Part shown: piece by piece, positions 61,401 to 64,000 of the stretch
How the letters are laid out: every line of letters starts with the position of its first letter
Numbering within the stretch: the first letter of the stretch is position 1
Source: a virus
Virus record (IMG/VR): IMGVR_UViG_3300025138_000035
Location: 1 to 64,000 of that record
Length of the DNA: 64,000 nt
Reading direction: 5' to 3' (one strand)
Notes under the pieces: generated by a model
Told to the model about the DNA's origin: nothing
The model's database searches: none
Seen by the model: the letters and a program-made list of their open reading frames with translations, nothing else
Position numbers and translations under genes: made by a program

Positions 61401-64000
61401 GCGATGAGGGGCCGATAATTTATAGTTTTGAAGTAACAGGTACTTGTGTTAATCCTAAAGATGGTATTATAATAATAAGTCCTTCAGGTGGTACAAAACC
61501 TTATACAATTACGAATACTTCAACCACTGCGGCTGGAGGGATATTATTAGTTCAACAAACGGGTAATGGCCCGTTTAGTTGGTTTGGTGTTGATGAGGGT
61601 AGTTATGTCTTTTTACTTCAAGATAGTTCGGGAGGGGTTAATCAAGATGTGACTATTAATGTTAATGTTGAAGGTTGTTTTAACGCCACTATTACTTCTT
61701 CAGGTACAACATGTGGTAGTATCAACGGAGTTGTAACAGTTACAAACGATTCAATATCTAGTCCATTTCAATATGATTTATATGATACGGTTTCGGGAAG
61801 TATTTTTCAATCTGCTAATAGTTTTGGAAATACTCAGACATTTACAAATATTGGACCCGCAACCTACTACTGTATTGTTACAGATTTTGGAGGTGCGACT
61901 GCACAAACAACAAATACAACAGTTGTAAGTACGGACCCAATTAGTTATAATATTTTAGTTGTTCCTGATTCTCCGTGTGGTCCTGGCGTCGGTTCTGCAA
62001 CTGTTACTAACTTATTAGGTGGTACTCCACCATACACATACTTGTGGTCTAATGGACAAACAACACAAACTGCGACTGGTTTATCTGTGGGGTCATGGAC
62101 TGTTGAAGTTATTGATTCTCAAGGGTGTAGACTAAGTCAAAGTATTAACGTAGGGTTAGCCGACCCATTAGGTGTAGTTTCAACTGTACCAACACAGGCG
62201 GGTTGTTTTGATTGTGATGGTCAAGTTGTGGTGACAATATCGGGAGGTACTTCACCCTATACATACCAAAATAGTGCAGGTGAAGTAATAACTTCTAATA
62301 ATTTATCAGAATCATTTACAGGATTATGTGGAGGTTTTAATAGTACTCTTATTACAGATGCTGGAGGTTGTTCTGTTACGTCATTTCAGTCTATACCTTC
62401 AACTGCGGGGTTTACAATTGTTAATATAGGTGTTGCTAATTCTGATTGTAACGATGAAGGTTCAATATCGATAAGTATAACCGCACCTTCAGGAAATTTT
62501 ACTTATTCGGTTACAGGTGGTTTAATTTCTGATAGTGTAACTACTCAATCACAAAACCAAACTTTTAATAACTTACCTTCAGGTACATATACAGTAACAA
62601 TTACATCTCAAAATGGTAATTGTACATATAGTACCGTTAAAACTATAAGTAATAATGTTAAATTTAACGTTAATAGTACTATCACTGATGGTACTTGTGG
62701 TGATAACAATGGGATAATAGATATTAATCTAACTGCTGGTTCGGTTTCGTTAGAGGGTCCATTTGATTATATATTAACAGATGTTAATACAGGTTCAGTT
62801 GTTTATTCAGTAATTGATGACCCATCAAATACTCAGACAATATCCTCACTGACCCCATCAACGTACCTTTTAAATGTTATTGATGTAAAAAATTGTACAG
62901 TTTCACAAAACATTACGATTAGTCAGTCAACTGGTATGAATTTTTACATAGTACCTACAGAATGTACCAATGGTAATGACGGTAGTGCTGAAATTTTTAT
63001 TACTGAAGGTGTTGCTCCTTTTACTATTCAATGGAGTAATGGCGAAACTACGATGTTAATTACTGGTTTAAGTGGTGATACATATACTGCAACTATTACT
63101 GATAATGATGGATGTAGTACCACGGAGTCAGTAACTATTAACTGTAACAATCAAATTGTTGAATGTTATGAAGTAACTGAAATATGTGAAAACGACTTCA
63201 TTACCACTTCAGCGGGTGTTAGAGATTTTGGTAGTATGTTAAATGAAGGTTATCTTGATTTAACTGTTGGACATCAGAACTGTACGTTAGTACAGGCGGT
63301 TTTTTATGCTATAGTTGACCTTTCAGGAGGTACCATGACGCCAGCATTACACGTAGAAAATCCATTTTATACGGGTACTACACTAAATGACTACCCAAGT
63401 GCTCAAGAATGGATGGATGCTATTGAAGAAATACTTACACCAATACCACAAATCGAAGGGTTCACATTAGATATTAACCAAAATTTGATAACAATTATTT
63501 CAGATTGTAAAGAATTGAAAAACGTATACTTTAAATTAAGTACTAAAATTGTATATAATATATGTTGTAATGATATTCCGACGCCAACTCCAACAGCTAC
63601 ACCTACGACAACTCCAACAAACACGCCTACTCAAACACCGACACCAACACCGACACCAACACAACAACCTGTAGTCGCTTGTATTGAGTCTCTAACATTT
63701 ATTGTTGAATATAACCAGTCTCCACTAAACGGGTCACCTTGTTCTGGTGGTCATACATGTAATAGAGGAGTGTTTGATATTACGGCAAATGGTATAATTA
63801 TTGGTCAGGTATCTATGAATAATAATGGAGGAAGCACCGACCTTCAAAATTACCCACCTGATTCTACTCTTGCGACTCCTCCGGGTCCTGGTTATCCTGG
63901 TCAAGGCGATAAAGATAGATATAATGCAATTCCTGTATCTTCTCTAGCTGCTCAGGCTATCGCCGCGAATTCCCCTAGTGGACTTATTGACTTTGATTTT
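58421..64000 (+). CDS. Giant tail fibre/adhesin with Thr/Pro linkers and SprB-like repeats, 3'-partial
   Basis: At least 1860 residues; the frame is still open at the end of the window. The ATG at 58421 overlaps the preceding stop (TAATG). In order: an N-terminal attachment part (1-460) with paired-cysteine motifs CSDC (two copies); a Thr/Pro linker (463-506); a domain starting VFVFYDATSLDA that looks like a von Willebrand A fold (weak); Cys-rich segments; about seven tandem SprB-like repeats (1003-1577); a domain related to the C-terminus of the preceding protein (about 1585-1718); and a second linker. SprB-type repeats are typical of Bacteroidota adhesins and gliding proteins. It probably forms the host-recognition fibre. 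Confidence 0.88.
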   Translation, partial: MATLYFKLEQIATVGSPTTGSTVYMAWPDGINPAGTDRTATVNYLSGLPNSTWYFRSRTWSLQNLGSTPIAFDTQMIAGEPWNSTSSTSVSAYVGTTFNINTTFFAQNYIDVQGSGTTFKSPRYVTNFYSANTFNNTLKLIGTDTNRYDYITLESLEDYNHITNDAVLNYDFNSSTVITSDISSGTPDYGLIPETATSAVNYFNGLYDGWLSDSDDCFGNIFTTEFKKVRYLGDLHERTESFASKWGGPCLKINNIQTPYTGTPTGFEDIVTNWYSDCSDCYTGNPYNNIYKFTSDKNCSGISQGLRVFSASTLTWGSPFGGEILQPQFVQVKNQCYGGVTDTVNQVVISTALVGDPIDDVFENCSDCNSNINAISDYYYFSACTNNKTFRFNTVDFDNDFIGPFAIGDTYLIEDVGGVNTCATRINPPFEPYSGISVTYWDNSIASVSTIKCDDALCTTVSPTPTNTPTNTPTPTTTPTNTPTNTPTNTPTNTPTPTPTPTPTVSSAGFKSLADKLNSCEFTSQSQKVFVFYDATSLDATKTQEASESIRSWYQTNVISGNLQSGNLYEGVIGEPSNNGENWMWWLSYPNLGSLSGGTVDGTQVNEFNSAVNNSIYNSDWCSSNVGGECIPKNSEFNDSQSSGEVYRRINRGWSFSPASYGTVDIRTNGVPFNHSELDNSATSGPGTFSGQETNYIVINVIDESDGTVGFYTGNIDKSEHIYEYPFQLRGINRWNVQSEKEYTNRFQYDYESYLKVWAEVKVSGGTINGLVYPVATNNLGGTPPFVQHSVAASQGNVISQSDFLTEYGENIEQVGPYNLNLSALTITNPYSALTTTTEYQNLPPIYQNGSGLKNFGILTDPTVTNFTEPIVAATLDNFLINIQTPLNVIYVQTGGRSVDEVYNLSGDCYTVEIVNTLTSEILTNVTNQIGPFNNCVNCTTTGCFSGTTNGFYSFTDCCGTLQQGTQVGLSVCVDTSLSMQGIQISTDSCVVSCDEGPIIYSFEVTGTCVNPKDGIIIISPSGGTKPYTITNTSTTAAGGILLVQQTGNGPFSWFGVDEGSYVFLLQDSSGGVNQDVTINVNVEGCFNATITSSGTTCGSINGVVTVTNDSISSPFQYDLYDTVSGSIFQSANSFGNTQTFTNIGPATYYCIVTDFGGATAQTTNTTVVSTDPISYNILVVPDSPCGPGVGSATVTNLLGGTPPYTYLWSNGQTTQTATGLSVGSWTVEVIDSQGCRLSQSINVGLADPLGVVSTVPTQAGCFDCDGQVVVTISGGTSPYTYQNSAGEVITSNNLSESFTGLCGGFNSTLITDAGGCSVTSFQSIPSTAGFTIVNIGVANSDCNDEGSISISITAPSGNFTYSVTGGLISDSVTTQSQNQTFNNLPSGTYTVTITSQNGNCTYSTVKTISNNVKFNVNSTITDGTCGDNNGIIDINLTAGSVSLEGPFDYILTDVNTGSVVYSVIDDPSNTQTISSLTPSTYLLNVIDVKNCTVSQNITISQSTGMNFYIVPTECTNGNDGSAEIFITEGVAPFTIQWSNGETTMLITGLSGDTYTATITDNDGCSTTESVTINCNNQIVECYEVTEICENDFITTSAGVRDFGSMLNEGYLDLTVGHQNCTLVQAVFYAIVDLSGGTMTPALHVENPFYTGTTLNDYPSAQEWMDAIEEILTPIPQIEGFTLDINQNLITIISDCKELKNVYFKLSTKIVYNICCNDIPTPTPTATPTTTPTNTPTQTPTPTPTPTQQPVVACIESLTFIVEYNQSPLNGSPCSGGHTCNRGVFDITANGIIIGQVSMNNNGGSTDLQNYPPDSTLATPPGPGYPGQGDKDRYNAIPVSSLAAQAIAANSPSGLIDFDF
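59806..59938 (+). repeat. Thr/Pro/Asn linker repeat in the distal fibre gene
   Basis: About 44 codons of TPTN/TPT units (starts [15 protein letters not shown]), nearly the same as the linkers at 1288-1362 and 1972-2412. Confidence 0.9.
61427..63151 (+). repeat. Seven tandem SprB-like protein repeats
   Basis: Seven degenerate units of about 80 residues begin near 61437, 61675, 61950, 62175, 62430, 62670 and 62945. Each starts near a cysteine followed by Gly/Asn (CGPGVGSATV, CTNGNDGSAEIF), continues with GGTPPYTYLWSNGQTT and GLSVGSWTVEVIDSQGC, or degenerate versions. The best units are the third and the seventh. At DNA level the copies have diverged strongly, so they are old duplications. Confidence 0.78.
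63576..63668 (+). repeat. Second Thr/Pro linker repeat in the distal fibre gene
   Basis: [19 protein letters not shown] followed by [13 protein letters not shown]; the TQQP end is shared with the linker at 1288-1362 (TPTQQP), which suggests a common origin or recombination between fibre genes. Confidence 0.88.

Noticed and set aside
63403-63624. Minus-strand frame of 73 codons near the second fibre linker
   Set aside because: Antisense of the Thr/Pro linker and fibre domain; no start signal and wrong strand for this block.
1-64000. Circular joining of the open last gene to the open first gene into one fibre protein
   Set aside because: The frames would fit, and both carry Thr/Pro linkers, but a window of exactly 64000 bases is a cut, and no terminal overlap is visible.

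Overview
This window is a 64 kb piece of a tailed-phage genome with a contractile (T4-type) tail. It is AT-rich and densely packed, with no rRNA, tRNA, CRISPR array or insertion sequence that I could see. Both ends cut through large tail-fibre or adhesin genes. The portal, terminase, major capsid, sliding clamp, clamp loader and primase are not in this window, so it is a fragment of a larger genome. Three independent signs point to a Bacteroidota host, probably a flavobacterium-like one: tandem SprB-type adhesin repeats in the last gene, a ribonucleotide reductase whose ATP-cone sits on the small subunit (NrdB), and A-rich leaders with no Shine-Dalgarno sequence before most starts.

Layout: (1) 1-4024 holds a fibre-like protein with a metzincin-type zinc protease motif and Thr/Pro linkers, followed by two small proteins. 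(2) 4129-6960 is a family B DNA polymerase behind a TTGACA-N17-TATTAT promoter. (3) 6929-11788 is on the minus strand: an SNF2 helicase, a Mn/Fe superoxide dismutase fused to a nuclease-like tail, a gp13-like neck protein and a small beta-rich protein. (4) 11835-34818 is a neck, tail and hub block: gp14-like, zinc-ribbon protein, gp15-like, sheath, a HAD-type phosphatase, tube, chaperone-like proteins, tape measure, a giant OmpA-domain protein, a gp53/LysM-like protein, and a 2218-residue hub with a possible muramidase end. (5) 34965-42837 is a replication and nucleotide block: single-strand binding protein, UvsX, FEN-type nuclease, DnaB-type helicase, NrdB and NrdA. Hairpin terminators stand before it and at its end. 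(6) 42936-64000 is the baseplate and fibre block: gp25, gp6, then very large baseplate and adhesin proteins.

How it fits together: an octamer TATTTAT(A/C) in the direction of transcription sits 5-60 nt before at least twelve genes, nearly all structural, and is missing before the replication genes. I read it as a late-promoter box; it is the reverse complement of the T4 late box TATAAATA. The superoxide dismutase gene and the cluster holding the HAD gene also carry it. Several of these non-structural, late-expressed proteins begin with a short basic amphipathic stretch ending in an (L/I)xE site, like T4 capsid-targeting sequences. This suggests, as a hypothesis only, a set of enzymes packaged in the head and delivered with the DNA, including an antioxidant enzyme.
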